From Oscillospiraceae bacterium (GTDB lineage: Bacteria; Bacillota; Clostridia; Oscillospirales; Ruminococcaceae): a stretch of 61,635 nt of DNA. The stretch is taken from contig WRKM01000021.1 of the NCBI GenBank assembly GCA_009778065.1, positions 1-61,635 of the forward strand, in the 5' to 3' direction. Positions 40,205-49,507 of the stretch are shown in pieces; position 1 is the stretch's first letter; each line of letters starts with the position of its first letter. The position numbers were made by a program, and so were the translations under genes. The notes beneath the pieces are model-generated. The model was not told where the DNA came from. It saw nothing but the letters and a program-made list of their open reading frames with translations, and did not search any database.

Positions 40205-41212
40205 ATGCAGTTACAAGAAAATCATAACCTCGTCTTTATTCCCGGACAGAATGAACACATAGCATTACGCAGTGCGGGGGTACCCGGAAGGGCAGAGTTT
40301 TCCGAGTTTTCTGAACATTCGGAATCAGGCGAAATGCCGGTAAGACCTGTTCTGATACCCGGTAAAAAGGGTGACTCCGGAAGCAAAGGGCTTTCAGCAG
40401 GAATGGCGAATGATACATCGGCAAAGACGGGTGCAGAAAAAGACCGGGAAACCGAAATGCCCCTGAATGAGCAGGAGCAACTCCTGCTTCGTAAGGAGAT
40501 TATAAGAGAATATGACGCACTCAGACAGCAGTATATATCAGAGGGCGAAAAGGCTCGGCTTGACGCACAGGAATGGGCGCAAAGGCTGATAGAAACCACG
40601 GAAAATGATATTCGCAAACTTTACGCCAAAAACGAAACCGATTGTGCCGAACTCCGCAAAAATGCGGACGAGCAGGGTTTTCGCGACGGCTATGACCGAG
40701 GGTTCAGCGAGGGTGATGAGAGAGGATATGAAGAGGGCTATAATAAGGCTCTTCGTAAATGCAAAGATACGCTCAAAGAACTGCTCGCCGCACTTGAAGT
40801 AATAGACAACGAACGGGAAAAATATTTCAGAGAGTACGAAAGCCGTCTTTTTGACGCTGTATTTACAATTGCGAATAAGATAACCGTAGACAGCCTGAAG
40901 CAAAAAGACAAATCTATTATCACGAAAATGCTGCGTGAGGCGGCGAAGGGCTTCCGTAACTCGGATTATGTAAAGGTTACACTCTCAAAGCTCGATGCTT
41001 CGCAGTTCGGAACGGCGGGACTCGATGAACTTAAAGATGTATTCAGAGAGAGTCAGCACATTGAGTTTGAAGTGGTTAAGGACGCACCATCCGGGACGTT
41101 AATAATTGACAACGGTAGTGAAATCACCGACGCGGGTGTAGCGACTCAGCTTATGATGATAGAAAAGCTCGGTAAGGGAAAATTCAGGGATAAAGAGGAA
41201 GAAGTTAAATAA
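40205..41212 (+). CDS. fliH: Flagellar assembly protein FliH
   Basis: A 335-residue protein, longer than most FliH because of a low-complexity N-terminal 90 residues. Residues about 90-200 are charged coiled coil with GFRDGYDRGFSEGDERGYEEG Gly repeats typical of FliH, and the C-terminal domain (YVKVTLSKLDASQF, then VVKDAPSGTLIIDNG) matches the HrpE/YscL-like fold. It binds and restrains the FliI ATPase. Confidence 0.9.
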   Translation: MQLQENHNLVFIPGQNEHIALRSAGVPGRAEFSEFSEHSESGEMPVRPVLIPGKKGDSGSKGLSAGMANDTSAKTGAEKDRETEMPLNEQEQLLLRKEIIREYDALRQQYISEGEKARLDAQEWAQRLIETTENDIRKLYAKNETDCAELRKNADEQGFRDGYDRGFSEGDERGYEEGYNKALRKCKDTLKELLAALEVIDNEREKYFREYESRLFDAVFTIANKITVDSLKQKDKSIITKMLREAAKGFRNSDYVKVTLSKLDASQFGTAGLDELKDVFRESQHIEFEVVKDAPSGTLIIDNGSEITDAGVATQLMMIEKLGKGKFRDKEEEVK

Positions 41213-41251
41213 GGTGAGGATAAGCTTCTCTTTATCTCGCACGGAAGGATT

Positions 41252-42559
41252 ATGGATTTAAACGGATTTATAAAAGAACTCAAGACCTATGAATCTTATC
41301 GAAACATGGGTAAGATAGAGAAAATAATCGGAATGACCATCGAAGCGAGCGGTCCGACCTGTAACATCGGCGATGTCTGCCGTATTTTCGGAAAGGATAT
41401 GCAGAGTTTTATCTACGCCGAAGTCGTAGGCTTTAATTCCGAGAATGTGTTGCTCATGCCTTATACCGATATAGAGGGAATAGGACCGGGAAGCATTGTT
41501 GACAACACGGGCGCGAAGCTCATGGTAAAAACAGGCGAAAGCCTTGTCGGGCGTATTATTGATGCGATAGGAAATCCGCTTGACGAAGGACCGGAAATCG
41601 AATATACGGGGACGATTCCTATTTCGGGCGTACCCGTGAACCCTCTGACAAGACCGAAAATCGCAGTGCCGATTGAGCTTGGTATTAAAGCCATAGACGG
41701 AGTTATGACCCTCGGAAAAGGGCAGAGAATCGGTATATTCGCAGGTTCGGGAGTAGGAAAATCCACGCTTATGGGTATGGTGGCGCGTAAGGTTAAAGCA
41801 GACCTTAACGTAATCGCACTCGTGGGTGAACGCGGACGTGAGGTACGCGAGTTTATTGAGAACGACCTCGGCGAGGAGGGTATGGCGCGTTCGGTGGTGG
41901 TGGTCGCAACATCTGACCAACCCGCAATGATGCGTAATAAATGCCCACTTACAGCGACGGCAATTGCCGAATATTTCATGGAGCAGGGTAAAGACGTGTT
42001 GCTTATGATGGATAATCTGACCCGCTTTGCGATGGCGCAAAGAGAGGTGGGGCTGTCCATAGGCGAACCGCCGATAGCGAGGGGGTATACGCCTTCTATC
42101 TACTCGGCGTTGCCGAAACTGCTTGAACGGGCGGGTTGCTTTGAACAGGGCAGTATTACGGGGATTTATGCGGTTTTGGTTGAGGGCGATGATACGAATG
42201 AGCCAATCGCCGATACCGTGAGGGGAATTATAGACGGTCATATAGTACTTTCGAGAAAAATAGCGGCGCGGAATCATTATCCCGCTATAGATATATTAAA
42301 TAGTGTATCGAGGCTCATGGTACTTGTTACGCCGCAGGAGCATCAGGATTTGGCGAATCGCCTGAGAAATTTGCTCGCTCTTTATGAAACGAACTCAGAC
42401 CTCATAGCTATAGGCGCGTATAAAAAAGGTACTAATCCCGCCCTTGACGAAGCGATAAATAAAATTGACGCGATTAACGGATTTTTATGTCAGAAAGTAA
42501 AGGAATCGTTCGATTTGGAGGAGACCGTCAAAATGCTGGAGCGGGTGGTGAACGATTAA
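41252..42559 (+). CDS. fliI: Flagellar export ATPase FliI
   Basis: A 435-residue F1-type ATPase. Walker A GSGVGKST, then LVGERGREVREFIE, Walker B VLLMMDNLTRFAMAQREVGL and the EPPIARGYTPSIY segment are all intact. It energises delivery of exported flagellar subunits together with FliH and FliJ. Length is typical. Confidence 0.97.
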   Translation: MDLNGFIKELKTYESYRNMGKIEKIIGMTIEASGPTCNIGDVCRIFGKDMQSFIYAEVVGFNSENVLLMPYTDIEGIGPGSIVDNTGAKLMVKTGESLVGRIIDAIGNPLDEGPEIEYTGTIPISGVPVNPLTRPKIAVPIELGIKAIDGVMTLGKGQRIGIFAGSGVGKSTLMGMVARKVKADLNVIALVGERGREVREFIENDLGEEGMARSVVVVATSDQPAMMRNKCPLTATAIAEYFMEQGKDVLLMMDNLTRFAMAQREVGLSIGEPPIARGYTPSIYSALPKLLERAGCFEQGSITGIYAVLVEGDDTNEPIADTVRGIIDGHIVLSRKIAARNHYPAIDILNSVSRLMVLVTPQEHQDLANRLRNLLALYETNSDLIAIGAYKKGTNPALDEAINKIDAINGFLCQKVKESFDLEETVKMLERVVND

Positions 42560-42593
42560 CAGTCGGCAATTGCCGTCTGAAAGTTGAAAATTT

Positions 42594-43043
42594 ATGAAAA
42601 AGTTTTCCTTCTCGTTAGAAAAGCTTAAACATTACAAAGAGAGAATGTTAGAAGCTGAAAAAAATAACCTCGGTATATTAAGGCGCGAGCTTGTCGTCCT
42701 CGGTCAGCAGCTTGAAGAAATTTTAAAAAATATCGAAGATAAGAATACCGAGCTTGCCGAAAGGCTGATAAAAGGGATAACACCCGTTGATATTTCCGTT
42801 CGTAAGCGGTTTATCACTTCCCGAAAACATGATGCGTCACTAAAGCAGATTGAAATCGTCCGTAAGGAAGACGAGATAGAGCGTCAGCTCGAAATAGTCA
42901 TCGAATTGCAAAAAGAGGTCGCTTCTCTCGAAAAGCTCGAAGAAAATCAGTTTGAAGAATACCGTGTCGCCGAACTTAAAGAAACTGAGCTTTTTATTGA
43001 TGAATTCATGACAAACGCTGACTTTAGGAAGCAAAAAAGTTGA
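42594..43043 (+). CDS. fliJ: Flagellar export protein FliJ
   Basis: A 149-residue protein that is almost wholly coiled coil (FSFSLEKLKHYKERMLEAEK at the start), the FliJ shape. It is placed directly after fliI. It acts as the central stalk and chaperone escort of the export ATPase. Confidence 0.9.
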   Translation: MKKFSFSLEKLKHYKERMLEAEKNNLGILRRELVVLGQQLEEILKNIEDKNTELAERLIKGITPVDISVRKRFITSRKHDASLKQIEIVRKEDEIERQLEIVIELQKEVASLEKLEENQFEEYRVAELKETELFIDEFMTNADFRKQKS

Positions 43044-43102
43044 AGATTATGAAAAAATTGTATTAAAATTTTATAAAAATTTGTAAAAACAACAATGAAT
43101 TG

Positions 43103-43131
43103 TTGACAATAACGCACATATTATGTATAAT
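43103..43131 (+). promoter_or_regulatory. Internal promoter before fliK
   Basis: TTGACA (43103-43108), 17-base spacer, TATAAT (43126-43131): a perfect sigma-A consensus inside the flagellar operon, in the 204-base gap after fliJ. A leader of about 110 bases follows, with an AAGCC/GGCTT stem-loop (about 43190-43206). Confidence 0.85.
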
Positions 43132-43247
43132 CATATATAGGTGATTGGTTTATATGCGTTATGGGTTCGGCTTAGACTTAATTGGTATTAAGCCTTTTCG
43201 GCTTGATATATACTAACCATCAAATCTAACAGAAGGAGGTGGATTAA

Positions 43248-44972
43248 ATGACGGTCAGTAAAAGCATAGGCTTACAAGGTCTCGCAGAGATAGGGACACC
43301 GCAGTTCGCGGGCGGCGGAGTCGAGAGTACCGAGGGCGGTTTTTATGAGCAATTTCAGATTGCGATGGCGCAACAGGAGAAAACATCCGGCTATGAAAAC
43401 GGCATGAAGGCAAGCTCCGATTCAGCCTCAGGCTACATAACAGACAGTTCGGGTCAGGAGTTCGACAGTAACGAAGTCGAATCTGATTTAGTCAGTTGCT
43501 TGTTGTGTATGGCAAATCCTCCCAATCCGGTATTACCCGATGAAGGCGAAGAGCCAAAAGGTCTCGAAGCATCGGGAGACGACCACGCATCGGCAAACGC
43601 ACAGAGCATTACTGCACAAAGCTCGGAGGAGACGGGATACGAAGTTTCCGACGAACAGAAAATCGGAGACACGGTAAACCATTATGCCGCAAGTGAACCG
43701 AATCACGGGGAAGTGAACACAGCCGCAAACAATTACGATAAAAGCGTTGTGAACACAAACACAAACCCGACGACAGGTAATAACACGAGTGCGGCGTATT
43801 ACGGAGGCTATGAAAACTACTACACAAGCTATCAGATGCAGGGAAAGTACAACGCATCTCAGCCGTTGCAGTTTAACAGCTTCGTAAGCCCTACCGAAAC
43901 GCAATGGAGTGCATCGCTCTCAAAAGGTCAGCTCACGTTAATTCCCTTGCCGACAGTTTCAAAGCCGCAGAACACCGCAAGTACAAGCGCGGTAAACTCG
44001 GTTAAAACCTACTCTGCACACGACACGGCAATCTTGAAGTATCTTTTAAAAGAACTTCCCCCCGCTCTCGCACAGGAACACCCCAACGGACTCCCGAAAG
44101 AGGACTGGGACAGGCTTATTAGGGTATTTACAAAGTTGATTAAAGACCTCAACTTAGAAGGGAACCCCGAATATGACTTAACGACCCTTTTAAGAAACGC
44201 AGGCGCATTTCCGGAAGGCAGCAGCATGAATTTTTATGCCAAGTACGATGAAATGAGCCAGTTGCAGAGCAGTCTTAATGCGGCGAATACCCAAACCCCC
44301 GAAAGTTCTGTAACCCCCGTAAACACTTCGGGTTCGGAAAATTCCGAAATCAACCCCGGATTATCGCCTTTTGCGTATTTAGGAGACCCGTCCACTCTGT
44401 CAAATTTGGCGAGCGTGACGAATTCGGCAATAGCGGCTAACAAGGCAAACACAGCCGATACGGCAAATACGGAAAAGAAAGGCGAAAACGAAACGGCGTT
44501 AGCAGACGGCACAGCGCAGAAAGCATCGGCATCTGCTCCCGTTGTAACAAGCGCAGGTGAGGAAAAAGCGGTTCTGCCGCAGAGTCAGGTGAACCTAATC
44601 AGCGAAGAAATCATAGCAAGGCTCGCAACGAAAAACGGCGTAACGACCTTTGAAATGACCTTGAATCCGGTAGAACTCGGTAAAATCACAGTCAAGCTCG
44701 TGATGAAGGACGCAAAGCTCTCAGTCGAAATAGTAGCTGAAAAAGGTAAAACAGCCGCTCTGTTACAAAACTCCGCAGACAGAATCGGCGCATCGCTCGA
44801 AAAAAACGACATAAAGCTTGAGTACTTTTCCGTAAACGTGGAGCAAAAGTCAGATTACAGCGAACAGCAGGGAAACAAAGGCGGAAACCGCGGCGGTCGT
44901 GAAGGAAACGAAAGAAGCGGCACAGAAGAAGAAAACGGTATAAGCTTCGAGGAACTGTTACAAGGGCTGTAA
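43248..44972 (+). CDS. fliK: Hook-length control protein FliK
   Basis: A 574-residue protein. The long N-terminal part (about 1-440) is low-complexity Ser/Thr/Asn/Glu-rich, acting as the molecular ruler; the C-terminal Flg_hook domain (TTFEMTLNPVELGKITVKLV, then KLSVEIVAEKG) switches export specificity. AGAAGGAGGTGG precedes the ATG. It has its own upstream promoter. Confidence 0.9.
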   Translation: MTVSKSIGLQGLAEIGTPQFAGGGVESTEGGFYEQFQIAMAQQEKTSGYENGMKASSDSASGYITDSSGQEFDSNEVESDLVSCLLCMANPPNPVLPDEGEEPKGLEASGDDHASANAQSITAQSSEETGYEVSDEQKIGDTVNHYAASEPNHGEVNTAANNYDKSVVNTNTNPTTGNNTSAAYYGGYENYYTSYQMQGKYNASQPLQFNSFVSPTETQWSASLSKGQLTLIPLPTVSKPQNTASTSAVNSVKTYSAHDTAILKYLLKELPPALAQEHPNGLPKEDWDRLIRVFTKLIKDLNLEGNPEYDLTTLLRNAGAFPEGSSMNFYAKYDEMSQLQSSLNAANTQTPESSVTPVNTSGSENSEINPGLSPFAYLGDPSTLSNLASVTNSAIAANKANTADTANTEKKGENETALADGTAQKASASAPVVTSAGEEKAVLPQSQVNLISEEIIARLATKNGVTTFEMTLNPVELGKITVKLVMKDAKLSVEIVAEKGKTAALLQNSADRIGASLEKNDIKLEYFSVNVEQKSDYSEQQGNKGGNRGGREGNERSGTEEENGISFEELLQGL

Positions 44973-45008
44973 GACAAACGATTAATCCTTTTAGGAAAGG
45001 AGGAAGAA

Positions 45009-46034
45009 ATGAGCGTAAACAGCACGCAAAGCATACTTGAAAACAGGCAGAAATACGAAAAGTATTTCACAGACAAGGATAAAGACGCCTTTTCAATGGA
45101 AAACTTCTTTACCTTGCTTATGGCGGAGATGAGCAACCAGGACCCGCTTGAGCCTATGTCTAACACCGAGTTTATTTCACAGTTGGCTAATTTTACCGCA
45201 CTTAAAGCACAGCAGGACGCGCTATATTACCAAAACGCCAATTATGCACAGTCCTTAGTCGGTAAAACCGTAACCGTAGCGACAATGAACGGTACATCGC
45301 TCCTTACCGACAGCGGTATAGTCACATCCATGAGCCTTTCGGAAGGCAAGTTCATGATAAAGGTCAACGGTAATGATTATGCGCTTTCGAGCATAATGGA
45401 AGTACTGCCGAGCCACAACCCATATACAATAACAGGAAGCGATGGAGCATATGCAACCTCGCTAATCGGAAAATCCGTAACAATTATGGGGAAGGACGAA
45501 AGCGGCAGAAACATAATCGAAACAGGCATAGTCACACGTATAGAAATCCTTGACAATGAAATAAGCGTAATAATGGACGACTTAGCCTACCCGCTCTCAA
45601 GTGTACTCAAGGTTGAGGACGGAGACGGCGAACAAAAAAAGGCAGGAATATCTACAGCCGATTGGGCATATGCGACCTCGCTTATAGGCAAAACAGTGAC
45701 AGTCACAGAACCCGAAGAAAACGGCGTGGGCGGATACAGCGACACAGGCATAGTAACACATGTTGAGGTCATTGACGGTCAAATCATGTTGATTATTGAT
45801 GAAGCCGCTTATCCCCTTTCAGACGTAAGCAAAGTCGTCAACACGGCTGACGCGGAAAGCGCGGCTTCGGCAGAAAAGAAAACCGACCCGCCGCCGATAG
45901 TTGAACCCAACGACGATGATGAGTTAAAGGAATTGTTTGAAGACGATGATACTATACCGCCGAAACCGGAATCTAAAAACAAAAACTTCGATTGGGAGTG
46001 GAACGGCGAAGAGTGGGTAGAGGTTAAACTCTGA
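45009..46034 (+). CDS. flgD: FlgD hook-capping protein with three extra repeated domains
   Basis: The N-terminal FlgD signature (FFTLLMAEMSNQDPLEPMSN, then TEFISQLANFTAL) is clear. After it come three copies of a roughly 65-residue beta module that starts YAxSLIGKxVTV and contains xxGIVTxxxxxxxxxxxIxxxxYxLSxVxKV (about residues 78-140, 147-205 and 218-278). An acidic tail follows and ends in NFDWEWNGEEWVEV. Firmicute FlgD usually has one such domain, so this protein is longer (341 residues). It caps the growing hook. Confidence 0.88.
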   Translation: MSVNSTQSILENRQKYEKYFTDKDKDAFSMENFFTLLMAEMSNQDPLEPMSNTEFISQLANFTALKAQQDALYYQNANYAQSLVGKTVTVATMNGTSLLTDSGIVTSMSLSEGKFMIKVNGNDYALSSIMEVLPSHNPYTITGSDGAYATSLIGKSVTIMGKDESGRNIIETGIVTRIEILDNEISVIMDDLAYPLSSVLKVEDGDGEQKKAGISTADWAYATSLIGKTVTVTEPEENGVGGYSDTGIVTHVEVIDGQIMLIIDEAAYPLSDVSKVVNTADAESAASAEKKTDPPPIVEPNDDDELKELFEDDDTIPPKPESKNKNFDWEWNGEEWVEVKL

Positions 46035-46072
46035 TTCAGACAAAATAATGCAACAGCGAAGGAGGGATTTAA

Positions 46073-46486
46073 ATGCTGCTGAACGATTTTCTTAAACTGC
46101 GCGGTCAGCAGATAAGCGTTAATAAACCGCAAGAAACGCAGAATCTACCAAAGACTCCCCCCGCTACCGAAACTAATGAAAAAGGACAAAGTTTCGCAGA
46201 CGCACTGAGGCAAAAACTCGAAAAGACAAGCTCAATAGAGTTTTCAAACCACGCAATCAGGCGGCTTGACAGCAGAAGCGTCGATATTGACGAAAATGGC
46301 AAGTTAGACAGATTAAACAAGGGCGTGGAAATAGCCGCAGAAAAAGGGAGCAACGAGACCTTAATTTTAGTTGATTCTACCGCGTTCATAGTAAACGTGA
46401 GAAACAACAAGGTAATAACAACCATGGAAATGGAAGAACTCAAAGGCAACGTATTCACAAACATAGACTCAACAGTCATTATGTAA
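46073..46486 (+). CDS. Flagellar operon protein, TIGR02530-type
   Basis: A 137-residue protein between flgD and flgE, where Firmicutes carry the conserved TIGR02530 flagellar protein. The segment IEFSNHAIRRLDSRSVDIDE and the closing DSTAFIVNVRNNKVITTMEM fit it. Its precise role in hook assembly is not settled. Confidence 0.85.
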   Translation: MLLNDFLKLRGQQISVNKPQETQNLPKTPPATETNEKGQSFADALRQKLEKTSSIEFSNHAIRRLDSRSVDIDENGKLDRLNKGVEIAAEKGSNETLILVDSTAFIVNVRNNKVITTMEMEELKGNVFTNIDSTVIM

Positions 46487-46637
46487 AAACAAAAATTTAA
46501 AATTAAAACCATGCCGGCGATACTTAAAAGTTGGTCCCTAACGGGAAGACTTCGCCGCCCCGACTGACAGACGGGCGGTAGCGTAATGGTCAATTTAGGA
46601 TTGTCCGTCGTCGGCGCATGAGAAAGGATTTATCGTT
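46487..46637 (+). other. Structured leader before flgE
   Basis: This 151-base gap holds no gene. CCGCCCC and GGGCGG pair around CGACTGACAGAC (about 46551-46578), with flanking GCCGGCGA and GTCGTCGGCGC words. It may be a translation or processing element for hook protein. Confidence 0.45.
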
Positions 46638-48287
46638 ATGATGAAATCACTGTTTTCCGGCGTTTCCGGACTGAAAAACCACACGGTAAGAATGGACGTT
46701 ATCGGTAATAACATAGCCAACGTAAACACCACCGCCTATAAAGGCAACACCGTGACCTTCAGGGACGTTTTCTATCAAACCCGCACCTTCGCATCCGCAG
46801 GCTCTAATGTTTCGGGCGGAACTAACCCCCGCCAGGTCGGTTATGGCTTGGCTCTCGGCTCAATAGACAAGGTGATGACCCAGTCGGGCTTTACCTTTAC
46901 GGGGAGCGAATATGACTGTGCAATAAAGGGTGAGGGCTTCTTCCAGGTTATGGACGCGGCGGGTAATGTTTACTTCACTCGTAATGGCGTATTCAACGTA
47001 GACAACGCAGGAAACTTAGTAGACTCTAACGGATATATAGTACTCGGCGTATCCGGTGACCCGACGGGCGTAGGTCCTTCAAGTCAGAGAATAAGCTTCT
47101 TTATCCCCGATGTACAAAACGAAGCGGCAAGTGCCACGAAAAATATTGTAATCGGCGAACGTGACTACGATATAGTCTTTGAAGCGTCGGGCTACGGACC
47201 TAACGGCAATATAGGCATTAACATCACCCACAGCGAAGTGCCTTTTGCGACAATGAACGGAAATGTTCTGACTGTACAAATGGATTTAACGGAGGACTTT
47301 GCGTCTCCGGCAGACTTCACGGCGGCGGTAAACGCGGCGATTCAAGCGGGCGGCGTAAACCCCGGCGAGGGTGTACTCCCCATCAACATAACCTTCAGCA
47401 GCGTTCCGGCGGATACCAGTCCCATAGCGGCATCTAACGAGTTTGTTTTCAGAGTGGAAGGTGCCACGACCACAGAAATAAACAGAGTCAGCTTTACTGC
47501 GGCGGTACCCGGACTTGATGCTAACAAGTACGAAGTAGCAATGAGAACCACAGACGTACCCGGCTCATCAGTCAGAGCGGTCTGGTCTCAAAACGTGCTA
47601 ACTATTACGATTCCCGTGGACTTTACAGGTGATTTGGAAGAAGCAATACAAGACGCCATAAACAAAGCGGCAGGGATGGAAAGAGAAGACCCTGACGATG
47701 ATGACAGCGACTGGGTCGAGGGTTCGGGAAATCAGGCGCGTGTACTTACGATAGCTGTTGACGCCGAAACGACCGGCGACCTTGAGGACTGGTTGATAGA
47801 CGCACTCGGCACGAACACCCGCAGAATAGGACTCTTCGGCGGAGAGGACAACTTCTACCGCACAGCAATCACAAAAATGGGCAACACCGTCGTAATGGAA
47901 AACGGACGTTATGCGGGACCGCAGACGGTACGTGACCTTGACCTTGTATTCATAGATTCAGAGGGTGTAATCTACGGCGAACATGCGGTTCACGGAAGAC
48001 TGTTACTCGGACGTATCGACCTTGCGATTTTCCAAAACGTAAACGGACTCAGCGAATTCGGCACATCGTACTATAAAGAGTCGCTGTCATCGGGACCGCC
48101 CGAAATAAAAATCGCGGGTACCGACGGGTCGGGAGAGGTAGTTTCCGGTGCGCTTGAAATGGCGAACGTAGACCTCTCGCAGGAATTTTCGGACATGATT
48201 ATAACCCAGAGAGGATTCCAGGCGAATTCCAGAATAATAACAGTTTCAGACACCATGCTTGAAGAACTCGTAAATCTTAAGAGATAG
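46638..48287 (+). CDS. flgE: Flagellar hook protein FlgE
   Basis: A 549-residue hook protein. N-terminal SLFSGVSGLKNHTVRMDVIG and NNIANVNTTAYKGNTVTF and C-terminal VDLSQEFSDMIITQRGFQAN are the coiled-coil ends; the middle is variable surface domain, including an acidic insertion around PDDDDSDWVEG. It builds the hook after export. AGAAAGGA lies upstream. Confidence 0.95.
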   Translation: MMKSLFSGVSGLKNHTVRMDVIGNNIANVNTTAYKGNTVTFRDVFYQTRTFASAGSNVSGGTNPRQVGYGLALGSIDKVMTQSGFTFTGSEYDCAIKGEGFFQVMDAAGNVYFTRNGVFNVDNAGNLVDSNGYIVLGVSGDPTGVGPSSQRISFFIPDVQNEAASATKNIVIGERDYDIVFEASGYGPNGNIGINITHSEVPFATMNGNVLTVQMDLTEDFASPADFTAAVNAAIQAGGVNPGEGVLPINITFSSVPADTSPIAASNEFVFRVEGATTTEINRVSFTAAVPGLDANKYEVAMRTTDVPGSSVRAVWSQNVLTITIPVDFTGDLEEAIQDAINKAAGMEREDPDDDDSDWVEGSGNQARVLTIAVDAETTGDLEDWLIDALGTNTRRIGLFGGEDNFYRTAITKMGNTVVMENGRYAGPQTVRDLDLVFIDSEGVIYGEHAVHGRLLLGRIDLAIFQNVNGLSEFGTSYYKESLSSGPPEIKIAGTDGSGEVVSGALEMANVDLSQEFSDMIITQRGFQANSRIITVSDTMLEELVNLKR

Positions 48288-48381
48288 TAATTAATTTCCG
48301 CGTGTACGGGCGGATAAGGAATCTGCCCGTACAATGCGGAAGATGAAAAGGGCAGGGATATGGTGAAAGAATGGTGAGAGT

Positions 48382-48570
48382 ATGGTCATTTTAACCAAAT
48401 TAGACGGGAAACAGATTTTATTAAACGAACAGCTTATAGAAACAGCGTATGAAACGCCCGATACCGTTATACTGATGAACAACGGGCATACCTACATTGT
48501 CGTCGAAACACTCAGCGAGATAGTGCAGAAGGTTTCGGATTTTCGCCGCATGACGCGGCGCAGACCATAG
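48382..48570 (+). CDS. flbD: FlbD/SwrD-family flagellar protein
   Basis: A 62-residue protein (VILTKLDGKQILLNEQLIET, then TVILMNNGHTYIVVETLSEI) of the FlbD family, which in Bacillus (SwrD) raises motor torque. Its location between flgE and motA is the usual one. Confidence 0.9.
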   Translation: MVILTKLDGKQILLNEQLIETAYETPDTVILMNNGHTYIVVETLSEIVQKVSDFRRMTRRRP

Positions 48571-48635
48571 TTGTCGGAAATATCTAATCAAAAAGGCGAA
48601 TAAATCGGCTCTTCGCCGGAACCGGAGGGAATTTC

Positions 48636-49409
48636 TTGAATTTTACAATTATTATCGGTTGGGTCATATGTATAGCTCTCGTTATATTCGGGATACTTGA
48701 AGGCGGCGAGATGGGAATGTTTCTTGACGCCACGAGTGCGCTTATAACATTCGGCGGAACAATCGGCGCGATGATTGCCACCACCACATTTTCACAGCTT
48801 AAAAAAGTAGGAAAGCTCTTTAAGACCTGTTTATTTCCGCCCAAGTATAATCCGAATCAGTACATAAAAGAGCTTGTGGAATATGCCATGATAGCGAGGA
48901 GTAAGGGCTTGTTAGCACTTGAAGAAAGCGCGAACAATGCCAAAGACCCGTTTATGAAACAGGCTCTGATGCTTATCGTGGACGCTAACGACCCTAACAA
49001 AGTTCGCGAGATGCTTGAAAGCGCGGTTGACCATACCGCTGAAAGACATAATAATAATGCGAGCTTTTTCGGACGCGGCGTAGCTCTCGGTCCTGCGTTC
49101 GGGATGCTCGGTACGCTCGTCGGTCTCGTAATAATGCTTAACAAGATGGGCGAAGACCCGGACGGACTCGGTCCTGCAATGGCGGTTGCAATTATAACCA
49201 CGTTCTACGGTTCATTGCTTGCGAACGTAGTCTTTTCTCCGCTTGAAGAATCATTGAAAAACGCACACGCCGAAGAAGAACTCTGCATGAATATTATTAT
49301 CGAGGGCGTAATGGCAATAGCGGCAGGCTCAAACCCGCGCCTTATTCAAGAAAAACTCGAATTTATGTTGCCGCGTTCGGGCAGAGGACAGCCGGAGAAA
49401 GCAAAGTAA
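48636..49409 (+). CDS. motA: Flagellar motor stator protein MotA
   Basis: A 257-residue stator subunit with four membrane helices. The segment LGPAFGMLGTLVGLVIML and the following MAVAIITTFYGSLLANVVF are the pore-lining helices; the cytoplasmic loop holds the charged residues that meet FliG. The start is TTG, 7 bases after GGAGGG. Confidence 0.93.
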   Translation: MNFTIIIGWVICIALVIFGILEGGEMGMFLDATSALITFGGTIGAMIATTTFSQLKKVGKLFKTCLFPPKYNPNQYIKELVEYAMIARSKGLLALEESANNAKDPFMKQALMLIVDANDPNKVREMLESAVDHTAERHNNNASFFGRGVALGPAFGMLGTLVGLVIMLNKMGEDPDGLGPAMAVAIITTFYGSLLANVVFSPLEESLKNAHAEEELCMNIIIEGVMAIAAGSNPRLIQEKLEFMLPRSGRGQPEKAK

Positions 49410-49461
49410 AGTAAAAAGAAACTATAGATTTGTAAAAAATCAAATTTAGCAAAAATTACAA

Positions 49462-49490
49462 TTGCAAATTATTAAAAATTATGTTATAAT
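49462..49490 (+). promoter_or_regulatory. Internal promoter before motB
   Basis: TTGCAA (49462-49467), 17-base spacer, TATAAT (49485-49490), with a start site about 10 bases before the motB ATG. Confidence 0.7.
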
Positions 49491-49507
49491 GAACGGAAGG
49501 AGAAACC

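Noticed and set aside
41258-42277. Long minus-strand frame opposite fliI
   Set aside because: It is antisense to a fully conserved gene and has no ribosome site or recognisable domain.
43140-43247. Riboswitch in the fliK leader
   Set aside because: Only a small stem-loop is visible; I could not match it to c-di-GMP or other known riboswitch consensus elements.
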